From: Aquimonas sp964586455
GTDB taxonomy: Bacteria > Pseudomonadota > Gammaproteobacteria > Xanthomonadales > Xanthomonadaceae
Assembly (NCBI GenBank): GCA_964586455.1
Contig: CAZPHV010000010.1
Coordinates: forward strand, 1 to 64,000
Direction of reading: 5' to 3'
Length of the DNA: 64,000 bases
Shown: one piece after another, positions 51,222 through 60,575 of the stretch
Numbering within the stretch: the first letter of the stretch is position 1
Layout of the letters: every line of letters begins with the position of its first letter
Made by a program: the position numbers and the translations under genes
The notes under the pieces: model-generated
Seen by the model: the letters and a program-made list of their open reading frames with translations, nothing else
The model's database searches: none
What the model was told of the DNA's origin: nothing

Positions 51222-51525
51222 GGCGGGGCGGTTCTCAAGGGAGGTGCAGCGAGAAATGACGGTGTGCAGCATAGGGTCTAAACGGCAACGTCAGCTGAGG
51301 CGAGCCCGGTGATCCAGGCGGCGATGCAAGCGGCGCGCCCAGGAAGGGTGGCTCGTGTACGTCGCGCCGGAATCTCGAGGCGTGATTTCTCGGCGGACCG
51401 GAGGAGACGAATCGGCCCGCGACATCGACGATCTCTGGAAAACCAGATCACCGTCGAAGACGCGGGCCGCGTCGACACTCTGTCCAAAGAGGCCAGGGCT
51501 TCAAGGTGCCCCTGCCGAAAGAATG
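51222..51525. other. Intergenic region DUF2062 / redoxin
   Basis: A 304-bp stretch between two genes on the same strand, holding the promoter of the DUF2062 gene. I see no repeat, RNA or coding signal in it. Confidence 0.5.
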
Positions 51526-52152
51526 TCAGGAGTCGGCGTACTTGATGCTGCAGCCGTAAGGCTGGGTCACGCTGGTGCTGATGCTGCCACCCGCACCCAG
51601 CTCGGTCAGGCCGACCGGCACGTACTGCACTGCCTTGGGAATGTCGGCGACGTCCGCGCTGGGAATGCTGTCGATCGCGCCGTTGTAGCGCAGTACGCCC
51701 TCGGCATCGATCACATACATGTGCGGCGTGGTCTTGGCGGCGTAGGCGCGACCAACCGTGCCGTCGGTGTCGAACAGGTAGGCGCTGTTGGCGGCATTCC
51801 AGCCGGCGGAGATCTGCTTGGCCTGCTCGGAGCTGACATGGCCCTGCTTGCCGGGGGCTGAAGAATTCATGGTCAGCCAGACCACGCCATCGGCGGTGGT
51901 CTCGCGCTGCTGCTTCTGCATGTTCTCGCCGTTGTAATGCTTCTTTACGAACGGGCAGTCATGGTTGGTCCACTCCAGAACGACCGTCTTGCCGCGGAAG
52001 TCGGACAGCGAGTGGGTCTTGCCATCGGCGTCGGTCAGAGTGAAGTCCGGGGCGGCGGCGCCGATTGCCGGCGCAGCGGAGGCCAGGCCAGCGCTCAGGC
52101 CAAAGCTGATGAGGCCGGCGAGGGCGAGGCGGGGCAGGGATGCACGGTTCAT
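51526..52152 (-). CDS. Exported redoxin (AhpC/TSA-like thioredoxin-fold protein)
   Basis: The 208-residue precursor has a signal peptide (about 1-26, ending ASAA) and a peroxiredoxin-like domain: APDFTLTDADGKTHSLSDFR (about 34-53) and TNHDCPFVKKHYNG, with a single active-site Cys rather than CxxC. TPHMYVIDAEG is the cis-Pro region. A second Cys lies at the end (YGCSIKY). It directly follows dsbD by 30 bp on the same strand, so it may receive electrons from DsbD in the periplasm. Peroxidase or thiol-transfer function is inferred. Confidence 0.85.
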   Translation of the reverse strand: MNRASLPRLALAGLISFGLSAGLASAAPAIGAAAPDFTLTDADGKTHSLSDFRGKTVVLEWTNHDCPFVKKHYNGENMQKQQRETTADGVVWLTMNSSAPGKQGHVSSEQAKQISAGWNAANSAYLFDTDGTVGRAYAAKTTPHMYVIDAEGVLRYNGAIDSIPSADVADIPKAVQYVPVGLTELGAGGSISTSVTQPYGCSIKYADS

Positions 52153-52182
52153 GCGGTTCTCCTGGTGGCTGGGGTCGAGGAA

Positions 52183-54321
52183 TCAGCGGCCGACGTCTGT
52201 CGGCGGCAGGGCCTCCAACGCCTCGCGCACCAGCGCTGGCGTCAGAAGTTGGGGCAGGACGACAGCATCGCCCTGGGGGGGGTACAGCACATACAGCGGC
52301 ACGCCGCTGCGTCCAAAGGATTCGAGATAGGCCGTGATGCTGGCGTCCTGAAGAGTCCAATCCCCTTTCAGGTAGACCACGCCGCGATCGTTCAGTGCCT
52401 GCGTGAACTCTGCGGACGACAACGCCACGCGTTCGTTCGCCAGACAGGTGATGCACCAGTCGGCGGTCATGTTGACCAGCACCGGGCGGCCTTCGGCGCG
52501 CAGTGCGGCTAGCCTCTCCGGCGTCCACGGCTGAGACAGGGCCTGGGCGTTGCCCGAGGAAGCGCTCGAAGACTCGCGAGGTGCGACCGGCAGCGCGACT
52601 GCCGCGACCAACGCAATCAAGGCGATGCCCCGCAGCAGCCGCGCGTAGCGCGAGGCTGCCTGCGCCCGACGCAGCAACCAGAGCGCGAAGGCCACCGCGA
52701 TGAAGCCCGCGCCGAGAGCCGTCAAGGCCAACATCGAAGTCTGGCGGCCGAACACCCAGGCCAGCCATAACACCGTGAGGTAGAGCGGAAACGCCAGCAG
52801 TTCGCGGAAGGTCTGCATCCACGCTCCGGGCCTTGGCAGCAACCGCGCCAGCGCAGGCACGTAGCCCAAGGCGAGCATCGGGAATGCCAACCCAAGCGCG
52901 AGGAAGGCGAACACCAGCAGCGCCTCATGCGTTGGCAGCACCAAAGCCGCGCCCAAGGCCGTGCCCATGAAGGGTGCTGTGCAGGGGCTGGCCACCACGC
53001 AGGCCAGTACGCCGGTGAAAAATGCCGCTCGCCGCCCGCCGCCCTCGGTCAGCTGCTGGCCAATGCCTGCGATGCCTGCGCCGAACTCGTACAGCCCCGA
53101 AAACGACAGCCCCATCGCGAAGAGCAGCAACGCGATCGCAGCCACGAAGCCGGGCTCCTGCAGCTGGAAGCCCCAACCAATCGCTTCACCGCCGGCACGC
53201 AAGGCCAGCAGGGTCGCGGCAACGGCGAGCAAGCTGGCTAGAACCCCCAGCGTGTACCAAAGCCCATGCCGGCGCATCTCGGCCGCATCGTGCGCGGACT
53301 CGATCGCACCCATTGCCTTCAGACTCAGTACCGGGAACACGCAAGGCATCAGGTTCAGGACCAGACCACCGGCGAAGGCCAGCAGCAGCGCCAGCAGCAG
53401 GCTGGTCGGTGCCGAGCGGGGCAGGTTGGTACCTGAGTCCGTACCCGAGCCTGAGCCTGCGATAGCGGGCAGGCTGTCCCAGGGGTGGTGCAGGGCAAAC
53501 AGCGTGAAGCCGCGGTCACCATCGCTGAGCAGCAGCTCGATGCGCTCAGGCGCGCCGGCGAAAAACTCCGAGCGCGCCACATCGATCTGCAGCCGATCGC
53601 CTTCAAACCGGAAACGCGGCGGGTCGGCATTGGCGACGATCTGAGGCGTTGCCGGCAGCATCGTCCAGCCCTGCGCCCCCGCGGCCAGCGCTTCGGCGAG
53701 CGCACCGCGGGCTTCCACGTTGATGCGCACGCCTGATGCGTCGGCGCGGTAGCGGGCAGGCAGATCGAGCACGTTTGCCTGCCGCCCGGCCGCGCGCTCG
53801 AAGGCATCCACGTATGCACTCGGCGCTGCGCTGCTCGCCACCGGCAGGCGCAGCAGGTATTCGCCGCTGCCAGGAATGCATTCCAGCTCGCAGATCAGCC
53901 AGCTGGCCGAGAGGTTCACCTCAAGAACATCGCCGGAGAAGTCCGCCGGAACGCTGAGGGTGACCGGCAGGAGTTCGGTGTGGCTGTAGCCGAAGTTGAC
54001 CAGGCCGCCCGCGGGCTGGCGTTCCGGCAGCGGCCACTCGATCTCACCAACCGGAACACCTTCTGGCAGATCGAAGCGCATCCGCGTGGGCAGGCCGGAA
54101 TCGCCGGGGTTCTTCCAATAGGTGTGCCAGCCTTCATCGTGCTCCAGCAGCAGACCGAGCTTGAGTGGCTGGCCCGGCACTGCAGCGGTTTCGGCTGACA
54201 CCAGGCGAGAACGCAGATGGTCGGTGCGCAGTGTCTCCGACTCGCCCGCCCACGCCGTGGTCGCGCACAGCAAGCTGGCGAGACCAAGCAGAGCGACCAG
54301 GCCGTACAGACGAGCGTTCAC
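52183..54321 (-). CDS. dsbD: Protein-disulfide reductase DsbD family
   Basis: The 712-residue protein carries electrons from cytosolic thioredoxin to periplasmic thiols. Order: signal peptide (about 1-25), periplasmic N-domain of the ScsB/DsbD-N type with ELECIPGSG (about 148-156), a transmembrane core of about eight segments with redox Cys in MPCVFPVLSLKAMG and VASPCTAPFMG, and a C-terminal thioredoxin domain with ADWCITC. I chose GTG at 54321 because the signal peptide starts there and AAGGAAA is upstream. The redoxin gene 30 bp downstream is its likely partner. Confidence 0.9.
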   Translation of the reverse strand: MNARLYGLVALLGLASLLCATTAWAGESETLRTDHLRSRLVSAETAAVPGQPLKLGLLLEHDEGWHTYWKNPGDSGLPTRMRFDLPEGVPVGEIEWPLPERQPAGGLVNFGYSHTELLPVTLSVPADFSGDVLEVNLSASWLICELECIPGSGEYLLRLPVASSAAPSAYVDAFERAAGRQANVLDLPARYRADASGVRINVEARGALAEALAAGAQGWTMLPATPQIVANADPPRFRFEGDRLQIDVARSEFFAGAPERIELLLSDGDRGFTLFALHHPWDSLPAIAGSGSGTDSGTNLPRSAPTSLLLALLLAFAGGLVLNLMPCVFPVLSLKAMGAIESAHDAAEMRRHGLWYTLGVLASLLAVAATLLALRAGGEAIGWGFQLQEPGFVAAIALLLFAMGLSFSGLYEFGAGIAGIGQQLTEGGGRRAAFFTGVLACVVASPCTAPFMGTALGAALVLPTHEALLVFAFLALGLAFPMLALGYVPALARLLPRPGAWMQTFRELLAFPLYLTVLWLAWVFGRQTSMLALTALGAGFIAVAFALWLLRRAQAASRYARLLRGIALIALVAAVALPVAPRESSSASSGNAQALSQPWTPERLAALRAEGRPVLVNMTADWCITCLANERVALSSAEFTQALNDRGVVYLKGDWTLQDASITAYLESFGRSGVPLYVLYPPQGDAVVLPQLLTPALVREALEALPPTDVGR

Positions 54322-54626
54322 GCGGGCAGGTTTCCTTCGATGGTGCGGGTGACGTGGCAGAGTTCGACAGAGCCTACGCACGCGGGTTCCGCCATCGTGC
54401 ATCGTGTAAGCGAATCCGATCGTCCGATGCGGCCTGCCGACGGCGTCCGCTGCTCTGCTGGCGGTGTCATGGCCTGATGAGAGTGCACCGGGCGCTACAC
54501 TTCGCGCCTATCCCGTTGGTCCCGGTTACGCGCCGATATGAGCGATCTCAGGCCGGGCCTTCGCGCAGTCTCGACCCTGTTTCCACGGTTTTTACACATC
54601 CACAGCCATTCGTCCCGGAGCCCTGC

Positions 54627-55220
54627 ATGAGCGACCTCTACGCCGAAGCCCTGATCACCTTTCGCGACCTGCTGGAGGAAGCGAAATCCGCCGGCGACCC
54701 CGAACCCACCGCGATGACCGTCGCGACCTGCGATGGCGCTGGCAGGCCGTCCGCACGAACCGTATTGCTGAAGGAATTCGACGAGCGCGGCTTTGTCTTC
54801 TACACCAACTTCAACAGCCGCAAGGGCCAGCAGCTGCAGGCCAATCCGCAGGCCGCCCTGCTGTTCCTGTGGAAGACCCTGCGCCACCAGATCCAGGCCA
54901 AGATCGAAGGCGCGGTGCAGCCGGTCAGTGCGAGCGAAGCCGACGCCTATTTCGCTTCGCGTCCACGCGCCAGCCAGATCGGTGCCTGGGCCTCGCTGCA
55001 GTCGGAAACGCTGGATTCGCGAGCGACACTTGAGCAGCGCATAGGCGATCTCGAGCGTGAGTTCGAAGGTCGCGAAGTCGCGCGGCCGCCGCACTGGTCG
55101 GGGTTTCGCGTGGCGCCGGACATGATCGAGTTCTGGTACGGCGTGCCCCATCGCCTGCACGATCGCGTTCGCTACGAGCGCGTGGATGGCGAATGGACCC
55201 AGCGCCTGCTGTACCCGTGA
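54627..55220 (+). CDS. pdxH: Pyridoxamine/pyridoxine 5'-phosphate oxidase
   Basis: The 197-residue FMN enzyme makes pyridoxal 5'-phosphate from PNP or PMP. Motifs: ARTVLLKEFDERGFVFYTNF (about 43-62) with SRKGQQL for FMN phosphate, FASRPRASQIGAWAS (about 110-124), and the C-terminal FWYGVPHRLHDRVRYER signature that binds PLP. Full length. Its stop overlaps the next gene start by 4 bp (GTGA). Confidence 0.96.
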   Translation: MSDLYAEALITFRDLLEEAKSAGDPEPTAMTVATCDGAGRPSARTVLLKEFDERGFVFYTNFNSRKGQQLQANPQAALLFLWKTLRHQIQAKIEGAVQPVSASEADAYFASRPRASQIGAWASLQSETLDSRATLEQRIGDLEREFEGREVARPPHWSGFRVAPDMIEFWYGVPHRLHDRVRYERVDGEWTQRLLYP

Positions 55221-56077
55221 GCGCGCGCCTGCCGTGCGGCCCGCGCCGCATCGTCTGCCTGACCGAAGAACCGACCGAAACCCTGTACCTGCTCGGAGAA
55301 CAGGACCGCATCGTCGGCATCAGCGGCTTCACGGTCCGCCCGAAGGAGGCTCGCCGCGACAAGCCGAAGGTGTCGGCCTTCACTTCGGCCAAGGTCGAGG
55401 CCATCCTTGCCCTCAAGCCCGATCTCGCGATCGGTTTCTCGGACATCCAGGCCGACATCGCCGCCGAGCTGATCCGCCGCGGCGTCGAGGTGTGGATCGC
55501 CAACCATCGCAGCATCGACGAGATCCTCGACTACGTGCGTCGACTTGGCGCATTGGTTGGCGCTGCGGCCAAGGCAGACGCGTTGGCAGACCGGCTTGCG
55601 GCCGGGCTCGACGCCATCGCGGCTCGTGCCGTCGCGCTACCGCAGCGCCCCCGCGTCTACTTCGAGGAATGGGACGAGCCCCGCATCAGCGGCATCCGCT
55701 GGGTGTCCGAACTGATCGGCATTGCCGGCGGCGACGACATCTTTCCTGAACTGGCGGCGGAATCACTGGCCAAGCAGCGCATCCTCGCGAGTGACGACGC
55801 GATCATCGAGCGCGCGCCGGACATCGTGTTCGGCTCGTGGTGCGGCAAGAAGTTCCGGCCCGAACAGGTCGCCGCGCGTCCAGGCTGGGACACGGTGCCG
55901 GCGGTGCGCAACGGCTTTCTGGTCGAAGTGAAGTCGCCGCTGATCCTGCAGCCGGGGCCGGCGGCGCTTACGGATGGCATAGTGGAACTGCAGCGACACG
56001 TGCTGCGTTGGTCCGATCTGCGAAACCAGGTGGACTTAAAAGGTCGACGATCGGACTTTCGTCCAATTCCGCTGTGA
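55217..56077 (+). CDS. BtuF-like cobalamin/iron-siderophore binding protein, no signal peptide
   Basis: The 286-residue protein has the type III periplasmic-binding fold of BtuF (RRIVCLTEEPTETLYLLGEQ near the start, FTSAKVEAILALKPDLAIGF about 63-82, and a long inter-domain helix). Unusually there is no signal peptide or lipobox: the GTG start at 55217 overlaps the pdxH stop and leads straight into the fold. So it would be cytosolic, or it reaches the envelope another way. No btuCD genes are adjacent. Binding of a corrinoid is inferred from the family only. Confidence 0.78.
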   Translation: MSARLPCGPRRIVCLTEEPTETLYLLGEQDRIVGISGFTVRPKEARRDKPKVSAFTSAKVEAILALKPDLAIGFSDIQADIAAELIRRGVEVWIANHRSIDEILDYVRRLGALVGAAAKADALADRLAAGLDAIAARAVALPQRPRVYFEEWDEPRISGIRWVSELIGIAGGDDIFPELAAESLAKQRILASDDAIIERAPDIVFGSWCGKKFRPEQVAARPGWDTVPAVRNGFLVEVKSPLILQPGPAALTDGIVELQRHVLRWSDLRNQVDLKGRRSDFRPIPL

Positions 56078-56249
56078 CCGGCTGCACACGGATAGGCCAG
56101 AGCTTCCGTGGCATGATTGCTGCATCGCAACAGTGATCGCGATTCCCATCGCCCGGTTTCCAGTTGCTGCGCAAGCGCCCGCCTCTCGAGAGGGAGAGTT
56201 CACACGAAGGCGCATCGCACCGGGCACGCTGCGGCACGAGGAGGTTTCC

Positions 56250-57542
56250 ATGCTCTACCACCTGCACGAATTCCAGCGCTCGCTGATGAGCCCGCTGGTT
56301 GCCTATTCCGAGGCCACTGCCCGCATGTATGGCAGCAGCGGCAGCTGGATGTCCAAACTGCCTGGCGCCGACCGCATGGCCGCGGGCTTCGAGCTGATGT
56401 ACCGCCTCGGCAAGGACTACGAAAAGCCCGAATTCGACATCCGCAGCGTGGTCGCGCACGGTCATGAAGTGCCGATTGTCGAGTACTGCGTGATGGCCAA
56501 GCCGTTCTGCAAACTGGTGCGGTTCAAGCGCTTCTCGGACGATGCCGATGTCGTCAACGATCTGAAGGACGACCCCATTGTGCTGGTGGTGGCGCCGCTG
56601 TCGGGCCACCACTCGACCCTGCTGCGCGACACCGTCAAGACCCTGCTGCAGGACCACAAGGTCTACATCACCGATTGGATCGACGCGCGCATGGTGCCGC
56701 TGTCGGCCGGGCCGTTCCACCTCGATGACTATGTGGGCTACATCGAAGAGTTCATCCGCCACATCGGCGCGAAGAACCTGCATGTGATCTCGGTCTGCCA
56801 GCCGACCGTGCCGGTGCTCGCGGCGGTCTCGCTGATGGCCAGTCGCGGCGAGGTGCTGCCGCGCACGCTGACGATGATGGGCGGGCCGATCGACCCGCGC
56901 GAATCGCCGACCAAGGTCAATGATCTGGCGGTGAACAAGCCGCACAGCTGGTTCCAGAACACGGTCATCCACACGGTGCCGCCGAACTATCCGGGCGCGG
57001 GGCGCCGCGTGTACCCGGGCTTCCTGCAGCACGCCGGCTTCATCGCGATGAACCCGGGCCGGCACATGAGCTCGCACTGGGATTTCTACGAAGACCTGGT
57101 CCGCGGCGATCTGGAAGACGCAGAAGGCCATCGCCGCTTCTACGACGAGTACAACGCCGTGCTCGACATGCCGGCCGAGTACTACCTCGACACCATCCGC
57201 GTGGTCTTCCAGCAGCACCTGCTGCCGCGCGGTGAATGGGACGTGGCCGGCGAGCGCGTGCGCCCGCAGGACATCAAGGGCGTGGCGCTGATGACCATCG
57301 AAGGCGAGCTCGACGACATCAGCGGCATCGGCCAGACCCGCGCCGCGCACGCGCTCTGCACCGGTGTGCCGGAAGCCATGCGCGAGCATTACGAAGTGCC
57401 CGGCGCCGGTCACTACGGCATCTTCAGCGGACGCCGCTGGCGTGAGACGGTGTATCCGAAGCTGCGCGAGTTCATTCGTCTGCATGTGGCCGCGGCGTCG
57501 ACCGCTGCGAAGAACGGCGCCAAGGCCAGCGCCAAAGCCTGA
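56250..57542 (+). CDS. phaZ: Intracellular polyhydroxyalkanoate (PHB) depolymerase
   Basis: The 430-residue protein matches the intracellular native-granule depolymerase PhaZa1 of Ralstonia. Its triad sits at the same residue numbers: Cys183 in VISVCQPTVPV (a lipase-like box with Cys as nucleophile), Asp355 in EGELDD and His388 in GAGHYG. It cleaves stored PHB to 3-hydroxybutyrate. A perfect GAGGAGG box precedes ATG 56250. The C-terminus is Ala/Lys-rich like granule-binding or DNA-like tails. No phaC synthase is in the window. Confidence 0.93.
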   Translation: MLYHLHEFQRSLMSPLVAYSEATARMYGSSGSWMSKLPGADRMAAGFELMYRLGKDYEKPEFDIRSVVAHGHEVPIVEYCVMAKPFCKLVRFKRFSDDADVVNDLKDDPIVLVVAPLSGHHSTLLRDTVKTLLQDHKVYITDWIDARMVPLSAGPFHLDDYVGYIEEFIRHIGAKNLHVISVCQPTVPVLAAVSLMASRGEVLPRTLTMMGGPIDPRESPTKVNDLAVNKPHSWFQNTVIHTVPPNYPGAGRRVYPGFLQHAGFIAMNPGRHMSSHWDFYEDLVRGDLEDAEGHRRFYDEYNAVLDMPAEYYLDTIRVVFQQHLLPRGEWDVAGERVRPQDIKGVALMTIEGELDDISGIGQTRAAHALCTGVPEAMREHYEVPGAGHYGIFSGRRWRETVYPKLREFIRLHVAAASTAAKNGAKASAKA

Positions 57543-57619
57543 CGGGTCTGCTTCTAACGCTGTTTTCCCCTTCGCTTTGACCGCATCATTCGGGTCCAGT
57601 GCGGACGGGGTGGCTTCAA

Positions 57620-59056
57620 ATGGCGAACGAGAACGGGAACAACCGTGACGAGGGCGACAGCCTGCCGATCAAGGGCACGCTGTCGCCTTTTCGTTTGCCA
57701 GGAGACACCGCGCCGACCTGGGAAGTCGAGTTGCTGCTCTCCGGCGCGACCGTGTTCGCGCTGATGCAGGTGCCGGCCTGGCTGAGCACGCAGCTGCTGT
57801 TCTGGGACGTCCGGCTCGGCGGCGACCTGCAGGAGTTCGTCGGCCTCGCCGGCATGTTCGCCAAGGTCATCGCCTACACCCTGATCTTCACCCTGCTGGC
57901 TCACCTCATGACGCGAGGGTTGTGGGTTGCAGCGATCGGCCTTCGCTCGGTGTACCCCGGCGGCATCCGCTGGCGACGCCTGCGCTACGGGCCGCGTTTC
58001 CGGGCAGTGGCGCGCCGCGAGCTTCCGACCCTGAAGCGTCTGATCGATCGCAGTGACGACATCGCCAGCCAGATGTTCGCGGTGGCGGCGCTGATGGTGG
58101 TGATGACGCTGTTCTCGCTGCTGATGATGGCCCTATTCGTACTGGCGGCCTGGCTTCTGGCGCTGCCCTTTGGCGGCCGCTACTTCGAGTGGATATTGAT
58201 CGCTCTGGTAACGGCCTGGATCGGACTGAGCCTTCTGGCCAACTGGCTCGACAAGAGGATCGCCCGGCGCGATGCCGCAGGGGCTTGGGTGCGCTGGGTC
58301 GCGCCTGTGCAGCGCGCGCAATTGTGGATGCCGCTTGCACGCATGAGCACCGGCCTGATGCTGGTCTTTACCAGCCGCTTCGGCGTTGTGCGCGGCACTC
58401 TGGTTCTGCTCGCGCTGCTGTACGCCCTGATGGGAATCGCCGTGCTCGACCTGCTCTGGGACCGCACAAAGCTCTCGGCCGGCGAGGCGCGCTTCATTGC
58501 CCAGCTCGACGGTGCGCATGCGCTGGAGTCTGCCCACTACGCCGACCAGCGCGATCCGCTGCTGCATGCGCTGCTGCCGCATATCCCATCGATGGTTGTA
58601 CGCGGCAACTACCTGCGGCTGGTGATTCCCTACCAGGTGCAGCAGCACCCCGCGGCGCTGGAGTCGATCTGTCCCGGTGACGAGCCCGCCCTGCGCGAGG
58701 CGGCCTACGAGAGCCAGGCAGCCTTTCGCGCCCTCGGCGACCAAGCGGCCTCGATGCAGCGTGTGCGTGACGCGGAGGCAGCGGAAGCTGCGGCCGCCGC
58801 GCGCGCACTCGATTGCGCCGCGCGTCTGCACGCCTTGGCCTTGAACGGCGAGCCGCTGCAGGTGCCGCTGAGTTTCCAGACCCGTCCCGAGCCGGAGCTG
58901 CCGGCGTATCTCGCGATGATTCCGATCGGCCATCTGCCGCCCGGCCAGCACGTGCTGGAAGTGGCGCGACTGCCGACCGCAGCGCGCGACGGCCTGCTGG
59001 CCGACCGCGAAGCGCGACCTGCAGGGCCTCCGCGTCGGATCACGTTCTGGAAGTAG
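57620..59056 (+). CDS. Multi-pass membrane protein of unknown function
   Basis: The 478-residue protein has hydrophobic segments at about 45-62, 75-100, 150-190 and 195-215 and another pair near 250-285, then a long soluble C-terminal half (about 290-478) with a helical Ala/Glu-rich stretch (ALRALDCAARLHAL region) and a final beta part. ATG at 57620 has GGACGGGGTGG upstream. The next gene starts 12 bp after its stop, so the two form an operon. I do not recognise the family. Confidence 0.72.
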   Translation: MANENGNNRDEGDSLPIKGTLSPFRLPGDTAPTWEVELLLSGATVFALMQVPAWLSTQLLFWDVRLGGDLQEFVGLAGMFAKVIAYTLIFTLLAHLMTRGLWVAAIGLRSVYPGGIRWRRLRYGPRFRAVARRELPTLKRLIDRSDDIASQMFAVAALMVVMTLFSLLMMALFVLAAWLLALPFGGRYFEWILIALVTAWIGLSLLANWLDKRIARRDAAGAWVRWVAPVQRAQLWMPLARMSTGLMLVFTSRFGVVRGTLVLLALLYALMGIAVLDLLWDRTKLSAGEARFIAQLDGAHALESAHYADQRDPLLHALLPHIPSMVVRGNYLRLVIPYQVQQHPAALESICPGDEPALREAAYESQAAFRALGDQAASMQRVRDAEAAEAAAAARALDCAARLHALALNGEPLQVPLSFQTRPEPELPAYLAMIPIGHLPPGQHVLEVARLPTAARDGLLADREARPAGPPRRITFWK

Positions 59057-59068
59057 GGAGCTCCTGCC

Positions 59069-60169
59069 GTGCCCCTGCCGAGTCCCGCCTTCGCCACATC
59101 CGCGCTTGGTCACGCCCTGCATGCGCTTTGGCGCCCGTGCGTCTGCGCCTTGGCGAGCACCGCGCTGTGGGCCAGTTGCATCGCCCCGGTTTTGGCGAAG
59201 TCTCCGGTCAAACCACTGGACCTCAACGTACAGGACCTCAACCCGTACGCCATTCGCCTGAGCTGGCAAGCGGCTGATGCGCTCGCCGACGGGTTCGAGC
59301 TGCGGGAGTGCCGTGAAGGTGACCCCAGGCCCTGTCAGCGCGTCGCCCTGATGGATTCCGAACAGTATCAGTTCGACTACACGCACGCAGCGCCCGGAGA
59401 GGCACGCCGCTACGAACTGCGAGCCTTCAATGTGGAGGGCGTCAGCGAGCCTGCTCACGCTGAATGGATCGCTGAGCGCGATCGCGAGTTCGAACGACTG
59501 CATGCGGCCTGGCGGCTTCGTCAGCCGCAGCGCGATGCGGAGGCCGAGGCGATGGCAGCCCGGTCATCAGCGGTGTTGGAACTGGCATCCCACGTGTCCA
59601 GCCTGCCCAGCGAGCCCTGGCGGCTGTACGCGCCGAATGCAGACCTGCCCGTGCAGCTTCAGCCGGACCCAGGTGCCGGAGCGCTGTGGCAGCCGATTGA
59701 GTCCACTGTCTGGGCCGAGCGCTGCACCTCTCGTGACGAGCTCGTCGCGCTGCCCTGGGAAACGTTCAACTTCCGCCTGGAGTGGCAGGGACGGGTGCGG
59801 TTGGAGCAGGGGGATGAAGTGGATGTCTTCATCATCACGGACCACGATACCCAGTGTGACTTTGGAGCCTGTCGGGGGTGGGTCGCGTTTGGTGCACTGC
59901 CTGGCACGGAGTGCTATGCGCACCGAGGTTGGGCTGCTCCTGTACCCCCGGATTCAGAGCCCGTACTTGTCACCGGCTGGGAGCGGGGCACTCGCGGAGA
60001 GAAGGCTTACGTGTGGTGCAGCCAGCGCGGACGCGTACACATGTTCTCGACCTGCCACCTTCCTGACGGCGCCCTGCAATCGCTGCAGCCGCCGCTTCTG
60101 GATCTTCGGGGACGCAGGCTGGACGCATGCCAGAGCTGGCCCCTGGCAAGAGATCGGCAAGACTTCTGA
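59069..60169 (+). CDS. Exported fibronectin type III-like protein, unknown function
   Basis: The 366-residue protein has an N-terminal hydrophobic export signal (about 22-43, ending VLAK) and one FN3-like beta-sandwich (LNVQDLNPYAIRLSWQAADA to AEWIAERD, about 52-135). The C-terminal half is Cys- and Trp-rich (six or more Cys, for example CDFGACRGW and YVWCSQRG), suggesting disulfides in the periplasm or outside. It is 12 bp downstream of the membrane protein gene. ATG at 59069. The partner or ligand is unknown. Confidence 0.65.
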   Translation: MPLPSPAFATSALGHALHALWRPCVCALASTALWASCIAPVLAKSPVKPLDLNVQDLNPYAIRLSWQAADALADGFELRECREGDPRPCQRVALMDSEQYQFDYTHAAPGEARRYELRAFNVEGVSEPAHAEWIAERDREFERLHAAWRLRQPQRDAEAEAMAARSSAVLELASHVSSLPSEPWRLYAPNADLPVQLQPDPGAGALWQPIESTVWAERCTSRDELVALPWETFNFRLEWQGRVRLEQGDEVDVFIITDHDTQCDFGACRGWVAFGALPGTECYAHRGWAAPVPPDSEPVLVTGWERGTRGEKAYVWCSQRGRVHMFSTCHLPDGALQSLQPPLLDLRGRRLDACQSWPLARDRQDF

Positions 60170-60575
60170 AGGCGACACAAGGGATTCGTGTGGCCCGCGC
60201 CGGCATCTGCGCGCCTGCGGTTCGAGCGCTAGTAGATTCGGCATCCAAGGGCTCACACCTCCCGGATCAGGCATCAACGAGCCCAGACCCAACCTGCGGG
60301 CGCTGAAGCTGCCCGTCCGCAATCGGGGCGAGGCTGAGGCTCTCGGTGGGCCAGGGCCCACCCTATGGAAACGGGGCAGCCGCACCTGCATAGGGTGGGC
60401 CCTGGCCCACCGTGGCGCTTGGGCTCGCGCCTTGCCCCGAGTGCGCGAGCTTGTCTCGGGCGAGCGGTTGCCTGCGCAGCGTCCTGGAGCCCCGCTCCTG
60501 CTCGTCGCACGCTGCGCACTGGCCCCGGCCTGTGCGCAATGAGCGCCGGCCCCAAGCATGGCATCACCCCGCGCC
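60170..60575. other. Gene-free 3' region between convergent genes
   Basis: A 406-bp gap between the convergent FN3-like and dnaE genes. It holds the REP pair at 60345-60411 and otherwise only high-GC sequence without credible genes. Confidence 0.6.
60345..60411. repeat. Inverted pair of GGTGGGCC-aGG-GCCCACC palindromes
   Basis: GGTGGGCCAGGGCCCACC plus CTAT (60345-60366) is followed, after 23 bases, by its reverse complement at 60390-60411. Each half is itself palindromic, so the whole can fold into a 67-base hairpin. Typical REP/BIME-like arrangement between convergent genes. Confidence 0.88.

Noticed and set aside
57599..57620. Earlier start for the membrane protein at 57599
   Set aside because: It would be a non-ATG start without a ribosome-binding site; ATG at 57620 has a GGACGGGGTGG stretch ahead.
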